A DNA stretch of 64,000 bases from Nipponacmea schrenckii. Lineage: Eukaryota > Mollusca > Gastropoda > Lottiidae. Made by a program: the position numbers and the translations under genes. Shown in pieces: positions 45,160 through 57,743 of the stretch. Location: positions 1,488,001 through 1,552,000 of the forward strand of contig JAUJPP010000002.1 of the NCBI GenBank assembly GCA_030562195.1, read 5' to 3'. Numbering within the stretch: the stretch's first letter is position 1; each line of letters begins with the position of its first letter. The notes under the pieces were generated by a model that was not told the origin of the DNA, made no database searches, and saw only the letters and a program-made list of their open reading frames with translations.

Positions 45160-46652
45160 CATACTACCAATTACTAAATGCCATATAAAGAATATATATC
45201 AGTTTAGTTAAAATATTGTCATTTTCATTACAAAGAAAAGGTCAAAAGTCTAGACTAAATAAAAACAGCCATTTTAAAAAAAAATCTTCTATGAGCTATT
45301 GAAACATAATTATATTTTACTTGCATAAATAAATAAAAATAAAATAATTTAGAAATTTGTCCAGAATTAAACTATAATCTCAAATATTTTTTAACACCAA
45401 ACAGAAATTTTCCAGTGAAGCTTAAACAATTCACTGAGAGTGTTAAGAGTGATAGATGTGTTTTAAAAGGATTATTATATACTAGAAAATTCAAAATAAC
45501 ATTTATCCAAAAAATATATATTATAATATATAATAGATTTTAAAGATAAAAGGGATTTAATCACCTCAAACTTTTTATTTCATTGTAATGTAACCAATTT
45601 AATGTAATAACCTTACCAATTTAATGTAATTTAACAAATCAGATGAAGTTATTCAAAGTAACTGTGTATGTTATTGATGGCCTAAGACAACTCCAATGTC
45701 CAATGCAGAAATGCAAATATCTAATACCCCTAAAGATATTTTGTTTTAAATAATGTTTTCTGTTTGTTACTTCACTCATTCTGAATCTAAGTAATAATCG
45801 CTGCAAATTTGAGTGGGCTTAGAAAATAGTCTGTGTTCCACAGGCTGTATTTTTAAAAATTCCTCATTATTGGAATCATAATGAGTAGGCCAACACAAAC
45901 AAACAATGAAATTTCCTCCATTACACACTGTGTGACTTTGTCCATAAAGGTCAATCAGGTAAGAACATAAAAATCCATTTTGTTTTCATTTCAATTCAGA
46001 ATTCCGCAACCTGAGTTGGTGTAAGGTTCTTATTAAAAATTTGTTATAAATGGAATTTGTTTAAAAAATTCAAATAAATAAATAACAAATAAATAACAAA
46101 TAAATCTCTTCAGATCATAGATTGAGTGAAGTAGCTCACAGAAAATAAATGAAACAAACAAAATAGACTTGTAAATTTGATGGATGATTATAACTAACAG
46201 GTTGATATTTTTAAGGAAGTTTATCTGGATAATTTACAGTTTAGCAGCTTGTGACCTAAAAAATTAGCCTAAAAAAGCGTGTAGTTGAGATTCCTGACAA
46301 CCATGTTCTTTACTTAACCTGAAATATCAAAACAAAATTCATATTATAATCATTGAAATTCTTTCAGATACTACTGGAACAAATTAAAACATTACTTCAA
46401 TCAATATTACTTCATGGAAGAGTTAAAGCTATCCCTCCTTCATCAGGTGTACCTTAATCATTTTCAATTAAGCATACCAGCTGTTCATTCACCATACTCA
46501 TACAGCATACATTTATGTTGAAAAAACTGGACAAGCTTATATTAATAAAAGACTAAACTGTTAAGTAAACAACAAATTTCATAAACAGAAATCGAGCATT
46601 GATATTCAATTTCCAGTTACAGCTCTTATAGTACATCCACTAATGTACCTAC

Positions 46653-49600
46653 CTCATTACTTCTTTAGTAAAAGGAATTGGTCCACATGCACATACTAAT
46701 AATTTAGTATTACTATCAACAGTTTTTGGTAAATGGTCAGATACTAGTTCCTTTCGTATACGACCTTTTAAACCAGTCCAACTCTCATCTGCCTCTGATA
46801 AAATATACACGACTTCAAATCTGAAATAAAAGTTATCTTGCAATTTGAATGAAAAATAATACAAGATTGTCAATAAGTTATATATTCATCACAAAATTTC
46901 GTGAAAAAATCTCTTTTTTGTCCTATGTAAGCTAAAATCTCTCAAGTTAATACAAGTTCCCACTAGTCATTTTCAGAATGAATTTTTGTTTACCAGTCAA
47001 TTCCAATGATTCCATAGCTATTGCTATACATTGTATTTCAATTATGAAGAACAAGGAATGGTAATGCCCACTGGCAGAAGTGTTTAAATGAAGACCTGGG
47101 TGACCACAAAATATGTTCCAAAGTAGAGCCATATAATAGGTAATAGTACCGCATATTATTACAGTGTTATTATGTTATGCTAACTTGTTGATTTCTTCTT
47201 GTCAGATTTTTTTTTAGTATCTCTGGGACCTGAGGGTAAGAAAGGGTACACACTGTTAAAACATACTGATCAATGGACTAACCTGTTTTTAGAATTAGTT
47301 GCCAATTGATCTAGTTGATCTTTCCATACTATATCTTCTAGTTTTTTATTAAAAAATAATAATTTCACAGACCTACAAAAGAGGTTCAATGAAAAGTGTT
47401 AAGAATACCCTTGCTTCATTCTTGAAACAAAAATTTTCATTCAAAATGACAATTCTAAGTTAAATTGAATTCTTTTTTTTAATAGTAGGCTATTCTATAC
47501 ACCTAATAATTGCATCAAGACAGTCTGCAATTGCAGGAGCTTCATACAATTGCAAATGAACTTGATGTCTGATTTCCAAACTAATGAGGGGTATGTATAG
47601 CTAAAAATTATTGTCTGGTACAGGAAATTAGACAAATAATAATATCCCCTTGAGGAAGGCTCAGCCTAAAATTCTTTATGATAATAAAAATGTGTTATCA
47701 ACCAAATGAAGATATAAAAATATTTACTTTATTTTAGAGTTTTCTTGTAGACTATTATGTATTAATCTAACCATTGGAGTGAATCCTGTGCCAGCTGCAT
47801 ATAATACTAGTTGAGAGTCAGTTTCCAAACACTGACTGTTAAAATGACCATCATAGTTACTAATGTCAACAGTATCACCTGTAACACACAAATAGCAACT
47901 TTGAAAAAAAAATCCCATATAATCCCCTAACCATAGCACATATAGAGGACAAAAAGGATTGCTTAAAGAACACTTAAGAACTAAACATTTATGTATGTTT
48001 GTGGCCAGATTTATTGGGTTTACACACCAATAATGATAAGGAGACCAACAATTGATTCTTATTTTCATATAGTAGATACTCTTATCAATAGTTTCATCAC
48101 TCTTTTTTTTGAATTTGCCACAAATCATACATAAACTACAGTTTATTGAAAAATACACCAGTTTACACCTCATTCATTGAATGAAGTGATAGGTGAAATG
48201 TTAATATATGCAAATGCAAGTTTCAATTTCAGGTTGAGCAAGGTTTACAACTAAGACTGGCTGTTATAGGTAACCAGCAGATGGTTATATCTATTACTAT
48301 AATAAATGGCTTATATTGTATATTTTACTTGATAACTGACCTATATTAAGACTGTTTAACCAGGGTGTTATTGCTCCGTCTGGATAGATCTTTATCATTA
48401 GATAAATCAAACGACCTTTACTCTGGGTATTATCACCATCGCTTAAACTTGGTAAAACACAGGTATAACTTCGTACTATTTCCATTCCTAAAATATACAC
48501 ATTGATCATCGACAGGAGATGAACTGTAGTTCATAAATCAGTTCAAAGCTAAGAAACTAAATATGGTGGACATTAAAAACTTTTCTAAATTGTTAAAAAA
48601 TAAACCTACCTCTTAGAACGAATATAAAATTTTAAGCCTCAAACTTTGTTAATAAGAGAATATATTCATCAGTTGGACTTACCAAGTGCTATGACAAACA
48701 AATAGAATCTCAAATCCAATGAAAAATATCTATTGATAAATGTCACTAAATTATTTTTTTGATTTTTTGTTTAGTTAGCACACTAGGTGGGTGCATCGAG
48801 GAAGAAAGTAAAATTTTGAAAACGCTTAAAGTCCACTCTGCTTAGTTCACTGGATTGGCAAAGCTAGTGTCTGACATTCATGTGTTTTAGTAGCTCCTAG
48901 TGATTGTTATTTGCGACAAAATTTTCAAAATTCATTCTCAGGAAACTTTTTAGATCTTTCCTGATATTTGAAGCAGCAGCCAAAGGATAATTAGAAAATA
49001 CTAATCCCATATTCATGTAAAATCCCTATGAGCCTGACAAATGCAATCAAACAACAGTATAAAGCAGTTAACATGTAGGTGGCATAGTGAAAGAAACAAG
49101 TGATAATGACAAAAAGTGTAACTTGTGTTGAAATGTTCTGTACCAATGCATAAAAGATACTCATATTTATCCCATAATGACTATCTTGTGTTATATATAT
49201 GCTCCGCACTTCTAATCTGAAAACTAAACAAGTACTCTACCTGATATGATATGATGTACATGTATGTGATACCCTATTGGTACACACATCCATGCGGATT
49301 CAGGTAGTTGTAAACAAAATAATTTGACATCATGAGTTACATTTGAAACAGATTCCACTTTACATTCATGAAATTGTACAGCTGAAAAACACAAGAGAAT
49401 AAATTAACAGAACCATACGTTTGTGTTAGAAGTGGTGAAAATAAAAGAGAAAAAGATGTCATCTACAGAGGTTTCACAATAATTAGCTGCATTTTCAATT
49501 CAAAATCATGTAGTAAAGCAAGTGGTAAAATCAATGATTATGTAGTAAATCAATGATCATGTGGTAAATCAATGATCCTTATCTTCTTAATAAAAAACAA

Positions 49601-52600
49601 ATCCATTTGTAAGTCAAAAATCATGTGGTAAATCAAAATCTTGTGGTATATCAAGAACATGTTGTAAGTCAAAGATCATGTGGTAAATCAAAGAGAATTT
49701 TGTTAATTGCTGATAATTTGGTAAATCAAAGATCATTTAGTAAATCAAAGATCATTTAGTAAATCAAAGATCATTTAGTAAATCAAAGATCATTTAGTAA
49801 ATCAAAGATCATTTAGTAAATAAAAGATCATTTGGTAGATCAAAGATCATTTAGTAAATCAAGATCATTTGATAAATCATGTATCATTTAGTAAGTCAAA
49901 GATCATTAAAATTTAGTCATTTGATAAATCAAGGTTCATTTAGTAAATCAAATATCACTTAGTAAATTAAAGATCATTTAATATATTAAATTCATAAGAT
50001 TAATATAGTAGTGATGTGAAATATGAAGAACAAATCTAACAATTGAAAGAATTTAGATGTGCCTACGCTTTGAAACTGGTATCATTCATCATTTATTTTG
50101 TTCTTTAAAATTTTTTTTAATATTGTCTGATTCTCACCTAATTCTGTTGTTTTTTTGAAAACACAGTGATTAGCTAAAGATGTTCCCAGTCCAGACCATT
50201 GCTTGTCTAGTTGTATTTTCGGTAACACTATTTCTACTTTTCCATCTTTGCTACTTTTTATAGAATAATCACAAGATACTTCATCTTCTAATTCTAAAAT
50301 ACATACAATTTGTTTGTTGAACTGTTGGTAAAATGACACACCTGGCCTCTCTTTCGCAAAACATTAAATACCAATATATAAAACTAGACCTTCTCTAAAG
50401 GGAAAATTTCAGATTTCAAAGGTCGTTACAAAATGTTTTGCTACCAAAAAATATCATCATCCCTGACTTAAATATATTTCATCTTGAACTAAGGCTTATG
50501 GAAATGAAAATCATGATCAAGCAATAAATTTCATATGCAATCTACAAAGCACTTGTTCAAGATTCTATTGTATCCCTTGTAACATGAGCAAAGAGAACAA
50601 CTCATTGAACAGGAGGAAATTCTCACCTGTATGTATGATGAATGTGAGGTCTTTAATATTTACATTAATAGTTAACTCCTTATTCTCCTTACTAATGATC
50701 ACATACTCTGACAACATATCACACCATTTGGTATATACCACCAATGTTATAGTTTTGTTAGTCTGATACCAATCAAACCTAAAATACAAACCGAAAGTTT
50801 TAAGCTTGCTTACTAACCTAGGATCTCCACAAAGGATCTGGCCATCTATTCTCAAACGATCTTAGCATTAGGATATCCTCGAAACAATGTTGGATCTAGG
50901 ACATCCTAGTAACAAGATCCTTACATAGAAAAAAGCGTCCACTAAATCACATGGTTTGGTATAAACCAGTATAACACCAAAATCATGAACGATGAATAAT
51001 CATTCTGCTACCTTGCCACATAACTCAGTTATCTTGATGACTGTATTGGCCTTATAATCTATTACTAAACTAAGTGACTTACTTTGGTGGAAGAGGTGAA
51101 GTAGATTCAGGAGGGTTAAGATTAGCTATTGATATTGTTCCTGAAAAAAAAATGAAACAATGATAATGATGTCTGAATCACATGAACAGTTAAAACAAAG
51201 CAGCTTCAACTATTTTTGATGTTGAGCCTCAAAATATACTATTTCTAGTAGAAACCTTTAGATATGTAAGAGACATATTTCTCTATAGTAAGGTTTTTCT
51301 TTTGTTTTTTGTTTTTTTGCTAAAATCTGCACAACAGTTTCCCAATACTTTTCAAAAAGCACAACATAAACATTAAAAATAGTTTAGGCATTAAAATTTA
51401 AATGGCACCCTTTTTCTAGTTAAGTCAATTGGATAAGTTTAGGGACATGTTTCTCTAGATTTGGTAAATAGTTTAATAATTTTGAGCAAGAAAGATTTTT
51501 GACCTTGGAAGAAAAACATATATATATGAAGATTGTGGTATTACAAGAATAAAAATCCAACCTACCATTAGCACTTAGTTTACTAGATGATATACTGGAC
51601 TTCGATGTTGTACTTGCTGAAACAAATATTCAGACTGACTGTTATTTACAATAAATAGAAGAATAGGAGAAAATACATAAAAGTATTACACGAGCGTAAA
51701 TTAATAATTGATGAAAAACATTTATAAGTATGACATTAATAGAAGTAGAAAGAACATTATATAAAGAGAATCGCTATTATAGTAATACTACTTCTCTTTA
51801 AATTAAGCAATGTTCCCATTCACATACAGGAATCTTTATCAAGCAAGAAGTAGTATATCCATAATAGTGTTTCTTGTTAAATAATTTCTAAGCATGTTTC
51901 AAAATTGCATAGTTTAATGGATTATTACTTAGTTTTACAGGTTTATTGAATTTTTTGACTAATTTTGGTCAAGTTTCAAATTTTCAATTTTTTGGTCGTC
52001 TAAAAAGATAGTATACCATTAAACAGATTATACAAGCATCCTTGAATATGCATTATTACCTTTTCTTTGCACACCAGTAGTAACTAATCTGCCTACCAAA
52101 CACTTTTCTAACATAGATTCAGCATTCACCCACTTGTGTATCTAAAAAAAAATTTTTTTAATACTGCCTTAAAAAAATGTACTTAAATGTTAAATTTTTG
52201 TAATAATGAGAAACAATTTTCCTGAATTCGCGACTTCCAAAGCCCTGAATCAAACCTGAGTAAAAAGTTTCTATCACACTTAATTACATTCTTAGAACAT
52301 GTCCTACAAAAGAATCTGAATTGAATTAAGGGAATAAGATATAGTGCTCACCTCATCAAAAAGTTGTGTGGCATCTATACCAAGACCTCTTTTTAATTCA
52401 TCTATACCACCAGGATGATATTCCATATAGGGTGTTACATTATATACTTTACCTGTAAAGATATACATGGAAATAAAAACACCAATATAATTCATTCACT
52501 TTTTTGTCTTCCAAAAAATTTTTCTTGGCTACCTAGTCTTAGCAAAGCCCTTGTGCCAGGGGGTGGCTTAGAGATAGGGACTTAAATACCACAACAAAGT

Positions 52601-53139
52601 ATTGTTATGGGTAAAACGCTAAGACTATTTCTTTATAGACATTGACAAGAAATAAATTTGCAAAACATGTTCTAGGTACAAATTTTTATAGGTTTCGTTT
52701 AGGATTATGTAACTGAACAGTTTAAAGACATATCTTACAAAAAAGGTCCATCACATAAATAAGCACACCTTTGAAGACGTTTTCTGTGAAATCAAGTTAC
52801 AAATAAGGATCTAATCTTGATCACTGTATATAATGATGTCATATTGCAAGTTTGTCTCAGAAATAACTCATAAAACAACAACTATGTTTGCTTACCCCTT
52901 ACAGACAACCAGCCATCTTCCTGTGTATTATGTTTAGCAAGTTCTTCTTCTGAAACTTCTAAAATTTGGCCTCCAACACCAGTGAGATCTTGACCACTTC
53001 GACCTAATCTTATCCAATCCATTAACGATCTACCTGGTTTGAGGGAAACTTTAACCCTAACCGTTGTATCAGCAGTAGAGATACGTTGTTGTGAATTCTT
53101 ACTAGGAAAAGAGGGAACATTTAAACTGTTGCAAGCCAT
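46653..53139 (-). CDS. CYB5R4: Cytochrome b5 reductase 4 (NCB5OR), 513 aa seen, last exon not found
   Basis: A soluble fusion oxidoreductase of the ER that passes electrons from NAD(P)H through FAD to a b5 heme. Twelve exons were located (minus): 52896-53139, 52352-52452, 52060-52141, 51566-51616, 51083-51140, 50627-50778, 50138-50293, 49241-49381, 48341-48487, 47728-47878, 47283-47372 and 46653-46820, all in phase. Order: N-terminal LNVPSFPSKNSQQR and GRSLMDWIRL; cytochrome b5 domain with heme histidines in MEYHPGG and IHKWVN; a CS domain (FDWYQTNKTITLVVY); FAD domain with RSYTC; NAD domain with AAGTGFTPMV and CACGPIPF. Human CYB5R4 has 521 residues and ends about 17 residues after this point, so only a short last exon is missing. 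The frame stays open upstream of ATG 53139 to an acceptor at 53230, so the true start may lie in an earlier exon. RSYTC replaces the usual xxYTP of the FAD site. Confidence 0.94.
48600..48700. mobile_element. Possible truncated TTAA-MITE fragment in a CYB5R4 intron
   Basis: CTTAGAACGAATATAAAATTTTAAG and ATATATTCATCAGTTGGACTTACC resemble the inside of the copy at 3974-4331 (TATATCCATCAGTTGACTTACC). Ends and TTAA flanks were not found. Confidence 0.35.
49500..49985. repeat. 19-bp minisatellite in a CYB5R4 intron
   Basis: About 20 copies of ATCATTTAGTAAATCAAAG with variants (ATCATGTGGTAAATCAA), very regular between 49730 and 49860. It lies between the exons at 50138-50293 and 49241-49381. Confidence 0.9.
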
Positions 53140-53230
53140 TTTGTCGCCGTCGCCACGTTTGGTATAACCACTACTACTACTATGAACTGGCGAATCAGCC
53201 TTTGACTTTCCACACCCCAGTTTGGCGATC

Positions 53231-54424
53231 TACAAAATAGAAGTCCACATTAAGAGACAAACAAACAACCCTGCAGTGCGTAAAACATTTTATTTTATAG
53301 CATGTAATGTAGTCCAGGGGTTACAGAAATTTTACATTTTAGATTGACTGACAGAAGTAATAATTTTTGAACAGAAAATCATTTAAGTGGCCCATAATTT
53401 AGACAGGAAATTGCTATCTCAGCTTCTAATTTCTACATTATCTATTCCTTGCCTTCACCCACAGAAAGATACTATCAATATCATAGAAAGGTAAATAAGG
53501 CCTACAACTCTGAAGTTATTATTCAATGAAAATAAATAAAAAAATACAAAATGTGACTCAGCAACGGACCATATTCAGTTGGCCAAGTTACAAATAGTAG
53601 TCTTACAATGACATAAAAAAATGGAAAAGTCTGCAAAGATAAACAAAAACGAGTGGCCAAGTTACTTACTCTGATAAACCAAAATACAAAAAGGTGAACT
53701 ACATCTTGAAGGTGACAATATCTATTATTTTTTTTCCTCTTGATATACGTGTTACATTTTCACACTAATTAGTCTGTAAACACGAGAAAAGTATTAATTA
53801 TTAGTGGTGATTAAAAATGTTGATTTTATGTTGATAACTACATTAGACCACTTGTAACTTCTCGAGTAGAGCTCGCTCCAAGGGAGGTAACCAATTATAT
53901 TAATATTAGTCAGACTACATTATTTTCCTACCGTGTTCTGATCTAGATATATTAGTAATTAGTAGATATTGCAATAAAGTCTGCTTATGTTGATTATGAT
54001 AATAGTAAGGCATTTGGTTTTAATAATATTATTTCTTATTATTAAAATGGCTAAACATTTTATTTTAAGTTGGTCAGAATTAGTTCCAATACACAAGGAC
54101 ATGATCCTGTCTAACATTCAATTCTGGATGACAGTAATGCAAGATGGCCCACCATATTCTAGAACTGGGCTTTGACATTTAGGTAGAATATCGTATGGAA
54201 TATAGACTACTATAAATTCTACGATTGTGAACGCGAGTAATCGTGGCCAAAGGGCTTGTTATTTAAAACTATCCAGACAAATGAAAAGAGCAAATATTTA
54301 TATTGTTTTATTCGATTAAAAATATAATCAAATGATCCAGAATATATAGTTTACATATTATTGTCATAATCTCGATCGGTGTGTGAAAGTCCGATGACCT
54401 TGAATAAGTCATCTTCACTCATAT
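53231..54424. other. Upstream of CYB5R4; no feature resolved
   Basis: Should contain the CYB5R4 promoter and upstream noncoding or first coding exon(s). No TATA box or exon could be assigned. A plus-strand frame at 53987-54175 has no coding signs. Confidence 0.4.
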
Positions 54425-54627
54425 TTCCAGTCCACCCAGCTGTAAATGGGTACGGATAATTCGGGAAAGATAAGTGCCAAGAGGTTTTGCCAAGGACCAG
54501 CTGGTAGAAAGTTTCTCCGTCACGACAGAATTGTGAACTTAAGTTGTTATCCTCGCAAAATATAGTTGTTTCCTTCTTTCCCCATCTTCATTCATCTAGA
54601 TAGTGCAGAAAAGTAGGACGTAAAAGT
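54425..54627 (+). mobile_element. SINE copy with the shared 3' tail
   Basis: The body contains CCACCCAGCTGTAAATGGGTACG and GATAATTCGGGAAAGATAAG, typical of a tRNA-SINE body. The end is TAGTGCAGAAAAGTAGGACGTAAAAG, the same tail as the SINE at 3066-3428. A tRNA-like head was not recognised, so it is 5' truncated or of another head type. Confidence 0.6.
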
Positions 54628-54809
54628 TTTTATTTTTTTAATTACATATCATTAAAAGTACTGAAAGATGTCATATTTGTAATTTGTGAGAGAAACCTAG
54701 ATCATATAAAGACAATAATGAAATTTATGAAGTGAAAATATGGGCAGGGAGGAATTATTTGACTGTGAAGTAGTTGAACAAATATTATTTTATGTAAGGC
54801 CTATACTTA

Positions 54810-54963
54810 CGGTGGTCCGTACACGACATCATTTACTTTTTTTATTTTGGATTTCACCCGGATGAAAATACAAGTTTTAAAATTATATTCCTGTTTTTTT
54901 AATTATATTTCAGTTTTTTAATTCAAAATGAAAAAAATAAATGATGTCGTATACAGACCACCG
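54810..54963. mobile_element. TA-flanked MITE (Tc1/mariner-like), 154 bp
   Basis: The left end is CGGTGGTCCGTACACGACAT and the right end is its inverse, ATGTCGTATACAGACCACCG with small differences. The inverted arms are about 40 bp. TA is present on both sides (54808-54809 and 54964-54965), as for Tc1/mariner or related elements. Confidence 0.85.
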
Positions 54964-55536
54964 TATATACTTCCTACGGTGACATTGAATTATGAAGTTA
55001 CATTGTAATTCTGTGATTCGACCTTTTTCAATTGGGAAGGCAATATATTTTAACAACTTTATTTGTTTAAAACTGTTATACCTTTCAAAATAATCAAAGA
55101 CAACTTTGTACCACCATACATACTTTGTCAATAAAGATCCACTTACGACAATTTTGGCACAAGTGGGGGTAGCCCAAGTGGGGGTACAAGGGGTAGTTGT
55201 TTAAAAAAAAAAAAGATATACACCTCCATTTCAAACTTCATTTGAAATACATGTAATGTACTTTGTACTTCGGGAGTCTAGTGCCACCACTGAATTTCAG
55301 TATCACTTTTCGGAGATTTCAACGCGGTCGTCATATGATTTTATCGACGAACTGGAATCTAGATTTCCATGTCTGAAAAGTAACAATAGACCTATCACAA
55401 ATTGTCGAAATTAAGTTCGGTCCTCTCTGGTAAAGTAAATTATTTGACGTACGCGTATGTCTCTTTCAGAACGTACATGTGTAAGACAATGTCTAAACCA
55501 TTTGTATATAGGATAATCTGTCTACAAACCAACAGT

Positions 55537-56577
55537 CTACTTACTACCAGTCGATGTCAGTGACGATGAACTTCCAGAAGATGACTGTCCCTTAGATGAT
55601 GGCATATTAACATGAATAACAGACTGTAGAGCTCGTATGGTAGGATCGTGATATTGAGATAGCGAGGTGTTCATTCCTGTTCTGGGACACAATTCAGCTG
55701 TATTGGAAACTTTTACACGATCTTCATATAGTTTATCTTCAACGTATTTCATATATTGATCGACCGACACAAAATGTTTCGGCGAATTTGAAACTTGCGC
55801 AGTAATTTGACGTGATTTATGAATATTTACTGTAGAAAATGGTCGATATCTCCCTGGCTCCGCGGCCATTGGTCTCTGTGGATAGTTTGATGAGTTGTAC
55901 ATGCGACGAACCTCATTTGTGAATTGTTTTGAATGTTCATTGTTTTGTCGATCATGGTTTGGATTTGGGATCTGTTTAATGTCAAAGGACGCTGATAACA
56001 TGTTTGTGTCTGGTGAATCTTTTTTGCTCGTTCCCGCCCAACCAATCCGAGCTTTAGGTTGTTTACGACTTTCTGTATCAGTAAACTGGTGAGCGTCATG
56101 GGTACTGAAACGTTTAGATGGATTACTTTCACTAACTGACCATGGTCGATCTGTATGAATTGCCGGCAATGTTAATTCACGATATCTCATTGGACGTTCT
56201 TCTGGAAAGAAGGTGTTAATGTACAAATGGTCGCGAACGTCAGGCGTATTTTGCTTCTGTTCTGTTGTGACCCAACCACTTTCACTGAAAGATCGACTAG
56301 ATCGCGGTGTATCTCGATATCCTCGAGGCGAGAACCCGGGTGTACCCGAATTTCTTATCTCCTGGCTAGTGGTACATTTTATTTCGGGTTTTTCTTTCTT
56401 AGTGAAGTCAAACATGCATGTGGCTTTCTTACTCTGTATACTCTGTAAAGTTTTAGTTCGAACGCCTGTCGGATACACAGAGGAAGTAAATATTTTAGAC
56501 GTATTATTTGTTTGTGGGCGAAATATTCCATCAAAGCGGGGTGGGTGAAACCCGGGGTATTTTTGTCGAATGCTCAT
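55537..56577 (-). CDS. Protein of unknown function, disordered, 346 aa
   Basis: An ATG-initiated open frame (MSIRQKYPGFHPPRFDGIFRP) in a single exon. A good splice acceptor (TTTTCAG near 56621) just upstream indicates a 5' UTR exon. The sequence is rich in Ser, Pro, Arg, Thr and Asn, with proline-containing motifs (PGFHPPRFDG, PGFSPRGYRDTPRSSRSF). A more ordered stretch follows near the end (HFVSVDQYMKYVEDKLYEDRV), then a Ser/Gly tail. No membrane segment or signal peptide. Near the stop, GGTA|GTAAGT is a good donor, so the last codons may instead splice on. I do not recognise the family. Confidence 0.65.
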   Translation of the reverse strand: MSIRQKYPGFHPPRFDGIFRPQTNNTSKIFTSSVYPTGVRTKTLQSIQSKKATCMFDFTKKEKPEIKCTTSQEIRNSGTPGFSPRGYRDTPRSSRSFSESGWVTTEQKQNTPDVRDHLYINTFFPEERPMRYRELTLPAIHTDRPWSVSESNPSKRFSTHDAHQFTDTESRKQPKARIGWAGTSKKDSPDTNMLSASFDIKQIPNPNHDRQNNEHSKQFTNEVRRMYNSSNYPQRPMAAEPGRYRPFSTVNIHKSRQITAQVSNSPKHFVSVDQYMKYVEDKLYEDRVKVSNTAELCPRTGMNTSLSQYHDPTIRALQSVIHVNMPSSKGQSSSGSSSSLTSTGSK

Positions 56578-57743
56578 CGTCTTTGTCGGATCAGATATAC
56601 TTATTTTGATACAACATCTGAAAATACATAAAAAAATAATGTTAGACTTGTCTAAAAAATTTGTTAGATTTACCGAAGGAACCTATAAGCCTATAAAGCT
56701 ATTATTTCCATACCTTAAGATTGCAACAAGTTCTTTATTCTAACGAAGTAAACCACTTAAGACTTTCCATTTGAGAGAATGACAAAAGACTCATAATACT
56801 AAAGATCAATGTCATGTCATTGTAAAATGTCATTTTAGTCGCTTTAGCAATCGGACCTATCTTATATATAACATAGTTGCACACAATATTCCGTATGTCG
56901 ATTCAACAGTGACAGGCATAAACAGCAATGATATGATTGCAAAAAAGTAAGTAAATATTAAACTTACGCTGATAAGATATAAATTATGTCCTGCTGCTAT
57001 ACATAGCTAACTGATAACTAAAATCATGCTATCGCTTATGGAGAAAGATTTGGGATTTACAAAATACTGGTTCAATAAACCGAATTAGAGGATTAAGTAT
57101 TAGCTAATGCGTATTAACAATCTTAACTGTGTTAGTAATTGCCTACGAATATACATGCTTCAGTTCTAATCTCTAAATCGGCGTCTTGGTGATAAAGCAC
57201 AATCTAAGATAGTGAAACATAAAAAATAAGTACCGTAATTACTTCTAATTCAGTAACTCCCCGAAAGTACAGGTTACCCCTTTTCAATACAGGAACTATG
57301 AAGCCTACAATGTTCTACAAGGTGACAAATGGCTCCCTGACACGATTCTCAATTTCGGTTACCAGTGAAGATCACAAGGGGTATCAAAATTTACTACAAG
57401 CACCATATGATACATCTTCACAATATGAAGCAATACTATCGTATCTTCTTTGTTTTGTATAGCAGAAGCTTGTAAATGCTGAGATTTGATTCGATTGTGA
57501 CCAGTGAATCTTCAGATAAACTATAAATAATTTGGCTGCGCGTGTAATAGGGGGCCATGATTGACTCTGTAAATGACTACCAATATTGATGTGGCCATTC
57601 CCAGTGATTTTTTCCTCAGGGTTAGTGAAAAAGGGAAGGAAATACATAACATTTATTTAATAATGTTTCAAGAAATTTACAAAGTTTCCTTTTACAAATA
57701 TAATGTGAAATGAAAATGAAGAATGAATAATGGCGATTTTAAT

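Larger units (their letters stand above)
42086..46652. other. Gene-free stretch with MITE and SINE fragments
   Basis: Must contain the upstream exon(s) of the ubiquitin-like gene and the last exon of CYB5R4 unless they lie elsewhere, but I could not identify either. Recognised items are a SINE tail (43496-43561) and an inverted-repeat element (45023-45159). The rest is AT-rich with no visible features. Confidence 0.45.

Noticed and set aside
46213..46266. Candidate last exon of CYB5R4 (would end R-S-Q-A-A-K-L)
   Set aside because: In phase, but the acceptor is weak and the residues do not resemble the conserved CYB5R4 C-terminus.
55827..56548. Frames opposite to or shifted from the 346-aa gene
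   Set aside because: Shadows of the longer minus-strand frame, which has an upstream splice acceptor and coding-like composition.
57384..57647. 87-codon minus-strand frame downstream of the 258-aa gene
   Set aside because: No motif, no clear splice link to the gene, and composition not distinguishable from chance.
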